Below are positions 19,380 through 32,916 of a stretch of DNA of 64,000 nucleotides, piece after piece (position 1 is the stretch's first letter; every line of letters starts with the position of its first letter). The DNA is from Akkermansiaceae bacterium (GTDB taxonomy: Bacteria; Verrucomicrobiota; Verrucomicrobiia; Verrucomicrobiales; Akkermansiaceae): NCBI GenBank assembly GCA_947462535.1, contig CANHPN010000004.1, positions 1 through 64,000 on the forward strand. The letters run 5' to 3'. The notes beneath the pieces are model-generated. The model was not told the DNA's origin, did not search any database, and saw nothing but the letters and a program-made list of their open reading frames with translations. The position numbers and the translations under genes were made by a program.

Positions 19380-20261
19380 ATGACATCCTCCCGCTACCTC
19401 ATCGCCCGCGTCGCGCAGACCTTCGGTTATTTCCGGAGGAGCCAGCGCATGGCCGACGTGGCGAGCGAGATGCACCTCCTGCGCGAGGCCGAGGCGCAGC
19501 TCGGGATGGCGATCTGGGAAAAAGTCGAGCCCATCGAGGAGCTTTCCGTCGAATACTGGAACCTGAGGAAATTCATCAAGGAAAAGGAGCAGATCCGGAA
19601 GAAAGTCGAACAGTGCCAAATCGAGCTCGACAAGGCCCACGAGGAGCGCCTCAGCGTGCTCAAGAACACTCCGGAAGTCCATCAGGAGCTGATGGACCAG
19701 CGCATCCTTCTGCTCACCGAACTCGAAAAACTCGCCCGACGGCGCGATGAAATCGTCGCCGAGGCCCGCGAGGTCCGCCGCGTCTATGACGGGTTCAAGA
19801 TGAAACTCGAGGTTCTTACCAACGAGTTAAAAGGCTCGGAGGTGGACAATGAGAAAATCGACGAGGTCAAGCGCCGCCTTGTCGAACTCAAAACCAAGTT
19901 TTCAGACCTCAAAAAGCAGCGTCTTATCATCGGTGGCGAAATCGAAGCGGACGATGACAAGGTTGACCTCGTGGACGAGCAGCTCAACGAGAAGAAAAAA
20001 AACCGCCGGCTCCATGCCTCCGAAGCTTTCCAGGTGATCAGCGACGGCAACAAGAAGATCTCCATCCTGCGGGCGGAAAGCGGATTGCTAGATACCCAGA
20101 TGCGCCAGCTCTACGCCGAGATCGGCCGGTTCGTGAGCCGCAACACCCACCTGCATCCGGCCTGTGCCGAAGCGGCTCGCTCCCATCAAGGTCTGATAGA
20201 TGTGATGCTCGCCCTCCGCCGCTCGATCGCGCTGAACCACCGCCTCGCCGGAACGGCCTGA
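19380..20261 (+). CDS. coiled-coil protein, unknown function
   Basis: 293 aa with long heptad-rich charged stretches (EKEQIRKKVEQCQIELDKAHEERL etc.). No domain recognised. Confidence 0.7.
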   Translation: MTSSRYLIARVAQTFGYFRRSQRMADVASEMHLLREAEAQLGMAIWEKVEPIEELSVEYWNLRKFIKEKEQIRKKVEQCQIELDKAHEERLSVLKNTPEVHQELMDQRILLLTELEKLARRRDEIVAEAREVRRVYDGFKMKLEVLTNELKGSEVDNEKIDEVKRRLVELKTKFSDLKKQRLIIGGEIEADDDKVDLVDEQLNEKKKNRRLHASEAFQVISDGNKKISILRAESGLLDTQMRQLYAEIGRFVSRNTHLHPACAEAARSHQGLIDVMLALRRSIALNHRLAGTA

Positions 20262-20347
20262 GGACACCGTTCGCGGACATCAGGAGTTTTTCCCAAGATC
20301 GGCAATGATCGAAGCCGCAGCTTGCTGTTGCTCATCGCCCGCAGCGA

Positions 20348-20378
20348 ACGCCCCGGACCTGAGTGGGGTCCGGAGCGT
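20348..20378 (-). terminator. hairpin between the coiled-coil gene and katG (convergent)
   Basis: ACGCCCCGGACC...GGTCCGGAGCGT inverted repeat. Confidence 0.5.
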
Positions 20379-20403
20379 CTCGTCGGGTCTATCCGTTCGG
20401 AAA

Positions 20404-22662
<2,259 letters not shown>

Positions 22663-22798
22663 TTATTGAATGGCGGAATTCGCCATCGGTAAAGACTACG
22701 CTTTCAATATTTGCGAGCGAAAATCCCACGCCCACGATTGATCCTTGGCATTCCTCCATTCTGGAATAATCCTCGGCTGCCAATCCCTTTTGACCCTT

Positions 22799-24043
22799 AT
22801 GAGAACACTCACCCAAATCGCCCCCATCGCCGCGCTCGTCTGCGCTACCGCCAGCTTCGCTGCGGAAGCCCCAGTCATGCGCGCTCTCTTCAATGGCAAG
22901 GATCTCAGCGGCTGGACCGGCGGCGGATACATCGTCGAGGACGGTGCCATCGTCTGCACTTCTGCGGGGAAAAACCTGATGACCGAACAGACGTTTTCCA
23001 ACTACGTCCTCGACTTCGAATTCAAGCTGCCGCCCGGCGGAAACAACGGGCTCGGCGTGCACTATCCGGGAACCGGTGATGGCGCCTACACCGGAATGGA
23101 ATTCCAGATCCTCGACAACACCGCAGAGAAGTACAAGGACCTCAAGCAATACCAGTTCCACGGCTCGCTTTACACGCTGGTCCCGGCGAAAAAATCCGGA
23201 CTCAAGCCCGTGGGCGAGTGGAACCACGAGCGAGTGAGCGTGTTAGGCCCGGCGGTGACCGTCGAGCTCAACGGCGAGATCATCCTCAATGTAAATCTCG
23301 ACGAGCTGGCAGCCAGCCACCCGGATCACCAGGGCGTGAAGCGCCGCGCCGGTCACATCGCCTGGCTCGGCCATGGCGACGGCGTTGCGTTCCGCAACAT
23401 CCAGATCGCGGAAATCCCGCCAGCCGCTAACACCGAGGGCGTGACGGCTGCCGGATTCACCCGGCTTTTCAACGGCAAAAATCTCGACGGCTGGAAACAT
23501 GGCAACAGCCCGGAATGGACCGTGGATAACGGAATTCTCAAGCACAGCGGCCGTCGCGGCGAGCCTGCGGATCTCTGGAGCGAGAAGGAATACGGCGACT
23601 GCACCCTCGTCTTCGATTGGCGCTGGAGCGGCCGCGGGCCGATGAAACCCCAACCGATCGTGATGCCCGACGGATCGCAAAACGGCACGGCCGAGATCGA
23701 GGAGTTAGACAGCGGCGTTTATCTCCGCGGCAACACCAAGAGCCAAGTTAACTTGTGGAACTGGCCGATCGGCTCCGGCGAGGTTTACGGCTACCGCACC
23801 GACTCCGCGATGTCCGCCGAGGTGAAGGCCGGCGTGACTCCAAAGACCAAGGCGGATCTCCCGCTCGGCGAGTGGAACCGCACGATGATCACGCTAAAGG
23901 GCGACCGCCTCAGTGTCTCGCTCAACGGCCGCGTGGTCATCGAGAATGCGCAGCTTCCCGGCGTCCCGGCCAAGGGTGCGATCGGCCTGCAACATCACGG
24001 GGCCGCGATCGATTTCGCGAATCTGTGGATCAAAGAGCGGTGA
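22799..24043 (+). CDS. secreted protein with two tandem DUF1080 (3-keto-disaccharide hydrolase-like) domains
   Basis: Signal peptide, then MRALFNGKDLSGWTGG... and GFTRLFNGKNLDGWKHG..., two DUF1080 starts. Confidence 0.88.
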   Translation: MRTLTQIAPIAALVCATASFAAEAPVMRALFNGKDLSGWTGGGYIVEDGAIVCTSAGKNLMTEQTFSNYVLDFEFKLPPGGNNGLGVHYPGTGDGAYTGMEFQILDNTAEKYKDLKQYQFHGSLYTLVPAKKSGLKPVGEWNHERVSVLGPAVTVELNGEIILNVNLDELAASHPDHQGVKRRAGHIAWLGHGDGVAFRNIQIAEIPPAANTEGVTAAGFTRLFNGKNLDGWKHGNSPEWTVDNGILKHSGRRGEPADLWSEKEYGDCTLVFDWRWSGRGPMKPQPIVMPDGSQNGTAEIEELDSGVYLRGNTKSQVNLWNWPIGSGEVYGYRTDSAMSAEVKAGVTPKTKADLPLGEWNRTMITLKGDRLSVSLNGRVVIENAQLPGVPAKGAIGLQHHGAAIDFANLWIKER

Positions 24044-24058
24044 ATTGACTGCGTCACC

Positions 24059-25270
24059 ATGCGCTATCGTGAAGCTATCGACTGGTTGTTTGGCACCCAG
24101 CTGTTTGGAATCAAACTGGGGCTCGATGGGCCGCGCCAGTTGCTCAAGGAGTTTCTCGCCTATCCGGCGCACGGAGTGCGAGTCATCCACGTCGCCGGGA
24201 CTAACGGTAAAGGCAGCACCTGTGCGATGATCGACAGCATCGCCCGCGCCTGCGGTCGGCGCTGCGGGCTTTTCACCTCGCCGCATCTCATCGATTACCG
24301 CGAGCGGATCAAGGTGAACGGCGAGGAAATCCCGGAAGACGCCTGCGCCGCGATGCTCACCGAGTTGCGCGCCCTGTGCGAGCGGATGGAAACGCATCCG
24401 ACGTTTTTTGAAATCACGCTGGCACTCGCGATGCGTTGGTTCCGCCTCCGCGAGTGCGAGATCATCGTCCTCGAAACCGGCATGGGCGGGCGGCTCGATG
24501 CCACCACCGCGGTGCCCGCGGATGTCTGCGTGATCACCCCGGTGGGCCTGGATCACATGCAGCATCTTGGAAATACCCTCGAAGAAATCGCCGCGGAAAA
24601 GGCCGGGATTTTCGTGCGTGGAAAACCCGCGATTTCCGCCCCTCAGGATGCCGGCGTGCGTCGGGTGTTGGAAAAGGAGGCGAATGAAAAACGTTCCCTG
24701 CTAGAGTTCGTGGAGGAGCCGCTACTCGGCTATCCGATGGCGCTGGCGGGCGAGCACCAGACATGGAACGCCGCGCTCGCGGTGGCCGCGCTGCATCGCT
24801 TGGGAATCCCTCTCAGCTCTGACAGCGTCGGCTACGGGCTCCGTAATGTTAGTTGGCCGGGGCGCTTTGAAATCATCCGGCCCGGCGTCGTCTTGGACGG
24901 CGCGCACAACCCGCACTCCGCGGAAGTTCTCGCAGAAACCTGGCGGCGCAGCTTTCCCGGCAAGCAGGCATCGCTTGTCTTCAGCGCCGTGGCCGGCAAG
25001 GACATCCCCGGCATCCTGGAAATCCTCGCCCCGCTCGCCTCGCGGATTTTCCTCTGCCCGGTCGATACACCGAGGGCGGCTCCTCCCGAAGAACTCGCGG
25101 GCTATCTGCCACCGGACGCTCCGCCGCACGAGACATTCGGGAGTTTTGCAAACGCGTTCACCGCGGCGAGTTCGCAAGGCGAACCCGTCCTCGTGGCGGG
25201 CTCGCTCTTTCTCGTCGGCGAGGCGCGGGCTTTCCTAACTTCCGGAGGGTTCCAGCCGAGCTTGCAGTGA
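24059..25270 (+). CDS. folC: folylpolyglutamate/dihydrofolate synthase
   Basis: VIHVAGTNGKGSTCAMIDSI, LFTSPHLIDYRERI, ETGMGGRLDATTAV. Confidence 0.93.
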   Translation: MRYREAIDWLFGTQLFGIKLGLDGPRQLLKEFLAYPAHGVRVIHVAGTNGKGSTCAMIDSIARACGRRCGLFTSPHLIDYRERIKVNGEEIPEDACAAMLTELRALCERMETHPTFFEITLALAMRWFRLRECEIIVLETGMGGRLDATTAVPADVCVITPVGLDHMQHLGNTLEEIAAEKAGIFVRGKPAISAPQDAGVRRVLEKEANEKRSLLEFVEEPLLGYPMALAGEHQTWNAALAVAALHRLGIPLSSDSVGYGLRNVSWPGRFEIIRPGVVLDGAHNPHSAEVLAETWRRSFPGKQASLVFSAVAGKDIPGILEILAPLASRIFLCPVDTPRAAPPEELAGYLPPDAPPHETFGSFANAFTAASSQGEPVLVAGSLFLVGEARAFLTSGGFQPSLQ

Positions 25271-25304
25271 TCACAAATCTCGGAAGGGAGGTGACTCTTC
25301 AATT

Positions 25305-25330
25305 GGAGTGCGGAATTTATTCCGCGCTCC
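25305..25330. repeat. hairpin GGAGTGCGGAATTTATTCCGCGCTCC
   Basis: 12-bp stem with one mismatch. Encodes the last codons of the truncated ORF at 25317-25577. Confidence 0.6.
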
Positions 25331-25577
25331 AGTTCATCCACCCGCCTACCAGCGAGTCGAGTGCGTCGCCCGGCGTGAGCACGGTCACGCTGCCGAAGTG
25401 GACTTGGAACGCGGAGCCGCCCGCGATGGTGCCGATCAGCGCGCGGATTTCCGCCGGGTAATCCGGGAAAGTCGCGATGGCGTTGGGGACGGTGACGCTG
25501 GTGTCGGTGAAACGCTCGCCAACGATTTGCATTCCGTCACCGGAATCACCGGCGAAGCGGACTACCACGGATTTCAT
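25317..25577 (-). pseudogene. truncated N-terminal fragment of a 2-oxoacid:ferredoxin oxidoreductase alpha/gamma-type subunit (KorA-like)
   Basis: VVVRFAGDSGDGMQIVGERFTDTSVT...FPDYPAEIRALIGTIAGGSAFQVHFGSVTVLTPGDALDSLV matches the start of that family, but the ORF ends after 86 aa. Confidence 0.65.
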
Positions 25578-25598
25578 CTCGCGGAAGCCGCGGGTGGA

Positions 25599-27137
25599 TC
25601 ACCCCTGCGGGATCTTATACTGGGCTCGGAGTTCCTGATGGGTCTTCTTCATCTCCGCGAGGACCGTCGCGTAGGCTGGATCAGCGTGGACGCTTTTCAT
25701 TTCCTGCGGGTCTTTTTCGAGATCGAAGAGCTGCCACTCGTCGGTCTTGGGCAGGTGGAACAACTTGTAGCGTTCGCTGCGGACACCGTCGTGCGCGGCG
25801 ACGCGGTGGGTGCCCTCGCCGGAGTAGTAGTAATAGATCGCCTTGCGCCAGTCGGCCGGGGCGGCGCAGTCGTTTTTCAGCAGCGGCAGCAGGCTGCGAC
25901 CCTGGATATCCTCCGGGACTGCGACGCCTGCTGCTTCCAGGAAGGTCGGCGCGTAATCGATGTTTTGGATCAGTGCCTTGGAGCGGACGCCGGGCTTCAC
26001 CACTCCGGGCCAGCGGATCAGGAAGGGCATGGCGAGCGATTCCTCGAACATCCAGCGCTTGTCATACCAGCCATGCTCACCCAGATAGAATCCCTGGTCG
26101 GAGGAGTAGATGACCATGGTGTTCTTCGCGAGGCCGGACTCGTCGAGATAGTCTAGCAAGCGCCCAACGTTCTCGTCCACCGCGCGGATACAGCGGAGGT
26201 AGTTCTTGATGTAGCGCTGGTATTTCCAACGGGTGACGTCCTTGTCGCTGAGTTTCCCGGCCGCGAGATCATTGAGGAGTTTCTGGTTCTCCGCGCCGTA
26301 GGCCTGGTCGAAAGCGGCCTGTTGGGCGGTGCTCATGCGCTTGTATTCGCCGTTGGCCATGCCTTTCCGGAATCGCGGATCGGTTGGCTCACCGTGAAGC
26401 AGGAGGTCGTTTCCCCACCAGAAATCCTTCTCCAGCGTCATCTGCTGCTTTTTGAGCGCCTCGCTGCGGTTCGCGTAGTTGTCGAACAGGGTTTCCGGCT
26501 CCGGCAGGTCCATGCCGTCGAAGAGTTTGTAATGTCGTTCCGCTGGCGACCAGTTGCGGTGGGGGGCTTTTTGCTGGCTCATCAGCACGAACGGCTTGTC
26601 CTTGTCGCGGCGGTTCTTGAGCCAGTCGAGCGACTTGTCTGTGATGATGTCGGTGACGTAGCCGTCGATGCGCTTGGTGGATCCATCCATCTGGATGAAG
26701 TCCGGATTATAGTAACTCCCCTGCCCCGGGAGGACTTCCCAGTGATCGAAGCCGGTGGGATTGCTAACAAGGTGCCATTTCCCGATGACGGCGGTCTGAT
26801 AGCCGGCCTGTTGGAGGTATTTCGGAAACGTCGGCTGGGCACCGTTGAACCTCGAGCTGTTATTGTCGATGAAACCGTTGATGAGCGAGTGCTTGCCCGT
26901 CAGGATGCAGGCGCGCGACGGGCCGCAGATCGAGTTGGCGCAATACGAGCGCTCGAAAACCGCACCCTGCTTGGCGAGGCGGTCGATGTTGGGCGTGGGG
27001 GCGATGTCCTTGAAACGGCCGCCATAGGCGGAAATCGCCTGCAGCGCGTGGTCGTCGGTAAAGATGAACAGGATGTTAGGCCGCTCCGCCGCGAGGCTGG
27101 AAAAAGATGTTAGAGCAAGGATCGAAAGGACTCGCAT
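25599..27137 (-). CDS. sulfatase (arylsulfatase family)
   Basis: RPNILFIFTDDHALQAISAYGG, CANSICGPSRACILTGKH (CxPSR-type maturation motif), VIGKWHL. Confidence 0.95.
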   Translation of the reverse strand: MRVLSILALTSFSSLAAERPNILFIFTDDHALQAISAYGGRFKDIAPTPNIDRLAKQGAVFERSYCANSICGPSRACILTGKHSLINGFIDNNSSRFNGAQPTFPKYLQQAGYQTAVIGKWHLVSNPTGFDHWEVLPGQGSYYNPDFIQMDGSTKRIDGYVTDIITDKSLDWLKNRRDKDKPFVLMSQQKAPHRNWSPAERHYKLFDGMDLPEPETLFDNYANRSEALKKQQMTLEKDFWWGNDLLLHGEPTDPRFRKGMANGEYKRMSTAQQAAFDQAYGAENQKLLNDLAAGKLSDKDVTRWKYQRYIKNYLRCIRAVDENVGRLLDYLDESGLAKNTMVIYSSDQGFYLGEHGWYDKRWMFEESLAMPFLIRWPGVVKPGVRSKALIQNIDYAPTFLEAAGVAVPEDIQGRSLLPLLKNDCAAPADWRKAIYYYYSGEGTHRVAAHDGVRSERYKLFHLPKTDEWQLFDLEKDPQEMKSVHADPAYATVLAEMKKTHQELRAQYKIPQG

Positions 27138-27158
27138 GATCGTTGGCGTTTCCAGGTT

Positions 27159-28382
27159 TCAGGGAATCTCCCACTTGTAAGGGGCACTGGAGATTTTTTC
27201 ATTTCCTCCGGCGGTCACGTGGACGACGTCCTCGATGCGGCAGCCGCCAAGTCCGCGGTAGTAAAGGCCGGGCTCCATGGTCACCACCATTCCCTTCTTG
27301 AGTTTTTGGGGGGATGCCGGGCGGACGGAAGGCCCTTCGTGGACCTCGAGCCCGATGCCGTGGCCGATGGCGTGAAAGAAGCCTTCCGGCTCGCGGCTGT
27401 TCTTGATCGTCTTGTAGCCTTCCTTGGCGAAAAACGTCTCGACCGCGTCCTGCACCTTGCCGCCGGTCACGCCGGGCTTGATCACACTGATGCCCAGCTC
27501 GTGGGCTCGCTTGACCGTGCGGACCAAGCGCCGTTGCGCGTCGCTGGCCGTGCCCTTGAGGAAGGTTCGGGTCATGTCGCCCCAGTAGCCGTCCTCGACG
27601 CGGCGCGGGAAAATATCCACCACGATCAACTCGCCGGCGCGGATCGGTCCGTAGCCGGCGTTGTGGCAATCGCAGCCCTGGTCGCCTGAGGCGGCGATGG
27701 TGTCGAGCGCCACCGCGCCCTCGGCGAGGGTGGCCATGCTGATGAGTTCGCGGAGGCGCTCGGAGGTGAGCGTCCGGCCCTCGTGGATCACCAGTCCGTT
27801 GCGGATTTTGGAATCGGCGAGGGTTTTGGCCACTACCCGCAAGCCAGCGGCGCTGGCGCGGTTTCCCTTGCGCAGGGCATCGACTTCCGCGGCGGTTTTG
27901 ATCAGGCGTTGGGGCAGCAGGTGGCCGTTTTCAGCCGCCGTGATTTTCAGCCCGGCGTCCCTGAGCTTGAAAGCCAGTCCGGCAGGAAACCGGGAGCCCA
28001 CTTGGAACTCATCGATTTGATAGAGCTTGGCCAGGTGGATCACTAGCTGGCAGTCATCCGGCACGACACCCTTCGCCAGTTTGAAGCGCTTGGCTGCGGC
28101 CTCGCGGATTTCCGGCAGCAGCAGCACCTCGTCGAACGCCGACTCTTTCGACATCCGCGAGTATTCCATCGGCACGGTTAGGCCGATTTTCTTGTTTCCC
28201 AGGGTGAAGGCGAGATACGGGTCGCTGGCGCGGAAGCGGCTGAAATAGAGCATGTCCGGATCATCGGAGGACGCGTGAAACAGCATGGATGAGGAAGAGG
28301 CTCCGTTGGTTTTTTTCGGAGTGGCGGATCGGCGTTTCGTCATGAGGTTCGGGATGGGAATGGATTTCCCGCGCACACACAA
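27159..28382 (-). CDS. M24-family Xaa-Pro aminopeptidase
   Basis: VVDIFPRRVEDGYWGDMTRTFLKG, FFHAIGHGIGLEVHEGPSVRP, GMVVTMEPGLYYRGLGGCRIEDVV metal-ligand motifs. Confidence 0.92.
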   Translation of the reverse strand: MCVRGKSIPIPNLMTKRRSATPKKTNGASSSSMLFHASSDDPDMLYFSRFRASDPYLAFTLGNKKIGLTVPMEYSRMSKESAFDEVLLLPEIREAAAKRFKLAKGVVPDDCQLVIHLAKLYQIDEFQVGSRFPAGLAFKLRDAGLKITAAENGHLLPQRLIKTAAEVDALRKGNRASAAGLRVVAKTLADSKIRNGLVIHEGRTLTSERLRELISMATLAEGAVALDTIAASGDQGCDCHNAGYGPIRAGELIVVDIFPRRVEDGYWGDMTRTFLKGTASDAQRRLVRTVKRAHELGISVIKPGVTGGKVQDAVETFFAKEGYKTIKNSREPEGFFHAIGHGIGLEVHEGPSVRPASPQKLKKGMVVTMEPGLYYRGLGGCRIEDVVHVTAGGNEKISSAPYKWEIP

Positions 28383-28728
28383 GGAGAGAAATCAACCCGC
28401 CCGGGCGATGCCGGAATTCATGGTTTCGAAGATACCCCCGATCCCCGGAAAACCCATCAACCGCAATGTCATTCGCGTCAGGTTAAGGCCGGGATGTCTC
28501 CACAGGGGATTTACGGATTCGCTTGTCCCATTCGATGTGCATCCGGTCGGGATCGAATGCGGCTAGACCTGCTAGGTTGCGGGCTTTGATAAGTCCGACG
28601 GCCAGCAAATCATATAGCTTTTCGCAACCCAAATCCGCCCGTCCGACCACCGTTCCAATTCTCTGTGCGATCCTCATTCCGAGGTGATGGGCAATCATCA
28701 ATAGCCTCGACTAACAATAATTGGCGGC

Positions 28729-28911
28729 TTGAGCCGTGGCGCTCTGACGCAGAACGTGAACTACGCCGTGAGGAACGGCTATCTGCTCGGTTTCCTCGAA
28801 GCCGTCCCCGAAGCCAGCGCGGGAATGCGCGATGCGAAGACCCACGGGCAGAAGTTCGAGGCCGTGGTGGACGACGTGAAGAAGGCGCCGGTGCTTATCA
28901 TCGGTTATTGA
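28729..28911 (+). pseudogene. C-terminal remnant of a trypsin-like serine protease family protein
   Basis: GALTQNVNYAVRNGYLLGFLEAVPEASAGMRDAKTHGQKFEAVVDDVKKAPVLIIGY resembles the conserved tail of such proteins. No protease domain upstream. Confidence 0.5.
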
Positions 28912-29028
28912 TGCGAGGGAGCGGCATGAAACAAAACGCGGATGGCCCGCCGCGTCGGCCAGGGCCACTTCCGCAAGCTGGTGCCAGTTGTGGGGGAAGA
29001 GCCCGAGGAAGTTGAGGATAAAAGAAAG

Positions 29029-29087
29029 TGTCCAGGCTGTCTCAGCCGGGAGCAAAGGAGGGCTCTCGGCTGAGACAGCCGGAACAC
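29029..29087. repeat. palindromic repeat (GTGTCCaGGCTGTCTCAGCCGgGAGC ... inverted copy)
   Basis: 26-nt arms, ~3 mismatches, 7-8 nt loop. Related to 54612-54672 and 57685-57709. Confidence 0.8.
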
Positions 29088-29100
29088 AGTCGACACTCCT

Positions 29101-29835
29101 TTACGCGCCGCGCATCAGCGAGATTTCCGCAAGGGAAATGAGCGCCCTGTAAAGATCCTCGCGCGGTGCGGTTTTCAGATCCATCACCGGAACCGCGCGG
29201 TCCAAGGTGAACTTCCCCGACCGTGTCCGCCGCAGAGCGCTGAGATGCGCACCACAACCGAGCTGCGCGCCGATGTCGTGCGCGTAAGTCCGGACATAAA
29301 AGCCCTTGGAGCAATTCACCGTGAAATCCACTTCCGGCAGCTCGATGCGCGTCACCTCGTTGGACGTGATATGCACCTTGCGTGGCTCGCGGACGATCTC
29401 GATGCCTTTTCTAGCAAGTTTATACAGCGGCACGCCGTCCTTCTTGATCGCCGAAACCATCGGCGGGATCTGCTCGAAGTCGCCCATGAAGCCGTCGAAG
29501 GCTGCCTGGATTTGCTCCTTGGAATAATCTCCAACAGGCTTTGTTTCCAGCGTCTCACCCTGGCGGTCCTGTGTGCTGGTAGTCGAGCCGAGTGTGAGCG
29601 TGCCTACGTATTGCTTGTCCTCGCTCATGAGCAAATCCTGGATCTTGGTGGCCCGGCCAATGACTAACATCAGCAGTCCGGTCGCCATCGGGTCGAGCGT
29701 GCCGCAGTGGCCGATCTTTTTGGTGTTCAGGGCGCGGCGGGCGATGGCGACGACATCGTGCGATGTCATGTCTTCCGCTTTATCGATTAATAGCACGCCG
29801 CTCGGGCCGTCTGAATCCATGGGATTGTTTCTCAT
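29101..29835 (-). CDS. truB: tRNA pseudouridine synthase B
   Basis: GVLLIDKAEDMTSHDVVAIARRALNTKKIGHCGTLDPMATGLLMLVIGRATKI. Confidence 0.96.
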   Translation of the reverse strand: MRNNPMDSDGPSGVLLIDKAEDMTSHDVVAIARRALNTKKIGHCGTLDPMATGLLMLVIGRATKIQDLLMSEDKQYVGTLTLGSTTSTQDRQGETLETKPVGDYSKEQIQAAFDGFMGDFEQIPPMVSAIKKDGVPLYKLARKGIEIVREPRKVHITSNEVTRIELPEVDFTVNCSKGFYVRTYAHDIGAQLGCGAHLSALRRTRSGKFTLDRAVPVMDLKTAPREDLYRALISLAEISLMRGA

Positions 29836-29849
29836 ACAGTGGGTGAAGG

Positions 29850-30857
29850 TCAGAGTCCGGCGGCTTCGATGCGGCGGTGGATCGCGCCGAGCACCCGCGA
29901 TTTGGCGTCTTCGAGCGGACCCGCCATGCGGATGCCGGCGGCCAGCGCGTGGCCACCGCCGCCGAACTCCGTCGCGATCTGGCAGACGTCGAGGCGGCGG
30001 TCTTTCGAGCGCATCGAGATCCGGATCTTCCCGTCCGGCAGCTCTTCGAAAAACACCGCGAGCTGCACTCCGCGGATCGCGCGGATCAGGTCGATGAGTC
30101 CCTCGCTGTCCTCCGGCAGCAGGCCGAGATCGATGCGGAGCTGGTCGCGCATCGTCCAGTTGGCGACCAGTCCGTTCTCGGAAAGCTCCAGCGTGTTGAG
30201 CAGCGCGCGCATCAGCTCGAGGCGGCGGAACGGATAGTTGTCGTAGATGAGCGAGTTGATCGTCCCCACGTCCAGCCCGCGGCGGATCAGGTCTGCGCCC
30301 AGTGCGTAGGTCGCATCCGTGGTGGACGGATATTGGAACGAGCCGGTGTCGGTGGAAACCGCGACATAGATCGCATCGCGCGATTCCGCCGGCATCGGCA
30401 GGCCGAGCGCGATGATGAGTTGATAGAGGATCTGTCCTGTCGCCGGGCTTTTCGAGTCGATCAGGTTCAAGTCGCCGTATTTCGGGTTGGAAACGTGGTG
30501 GTCGATGTTAAGCCAGATTTTCGCCTTGGAAGCGGCGCGCAGCGCGTTGTCGCCGAGGCGCGGCTTGGTCGCGGTGTCCAGGGCGATGGCGACTTCCGCG
30601 TCCAGCGGCTCGGCCGGCGGCAGCTCGATTTTTCCCGAGCCGGCCATGAACGCGAGATTGTCCGGCAGCCCGTCCTCGTTGATGAGGCGCACGCTTTTTC
30701 CCGCCGCCATCAGCGCGTAGCCGAGCGCGAGTTGCGAGCCGATGGCGTCGCCGTCCGGCCGCACGTGGCTGATCAGGACGAACGACTGGTGGTTACGCAG
30801 GACTTCGCCGATTTGCTCGAAGCTGGCGTTTTCAGGAATGCTGGTGGATTCGCTCAT
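29850..30857 (-). CDS. DHH-family bifunctional oligoribonuclease/PAP phosphatase (NrnA-like)
   Basis: VLISHVRPDGDAIGSQLAL, LNIDHHVSNPKYGDLN, GGGHALAAGIRM. ATG at 30857; the track ORF extends to 31094. Confidence 0.9.
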   Translation of the reverse strand: MSESTSIPENASFEQIGEVLRNHQSFVLISHVRPDGDAIGSQLALGYALMAAGKSVRLINEDGLPDNLAFMAGSGKIELPPAEPLDAEVAIALDTATKPRLGDNALRAASKAKIWLNIDHHVSNPKYGDLNLIDSKSPATGQILYQLIIALGLPMPAESRDAIYVAVSTDTGSFQYPSTTDATYALGADLIRRGLDVGTINSLIYDNYPFRRLELMRALLNTLELSENGLVANWTMRDQLRIDLGLLPEDSEGLIDLIRAIRGVQLAVFFEELPDGKIRISMRSKDRRLDVCQIATEFGGGGHALAAGIRMAGPLEDAKSRVLGAIHRRIEAAGL

Positions 30858-30948
30858 GGGGTGGAACCGCGGCGCGGGAGGCGGATTGTTCCCGCGAACC
30901 TCCTCCGCGCAAGGATAAACCTGAGAATGCGCCGAATCCGCTTCCCGC

Positions 30949-32882
<1,934 letters not shown>

Positions 32883-32886
<4 letters not shown>

Positions 32887-32910
32887 AACGATGAAATCAC
32901 GCGCTATGAT
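32883..32910 (+). promoter_or_regulatory. promoter: TTGAAA-N16-TATGAT
   Basis: Near-consensus elements ending 6 nt before the TTG start at 32917. Confidence 0.5.
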
Positions 32911-32916
32911 CCCCGC

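Noticed and set aside
28483-28701. 72-aa minus-strand ORF upstream of the trypsin-tail remnant
   Set aside because: Looks somewhat protein-like (EKLYDLLAVGLIKARNLAGLAAFDPDRMHIEWDKRIRKSP) but no family recognised and it lies in a remnant region; insufficient support to call a gene.
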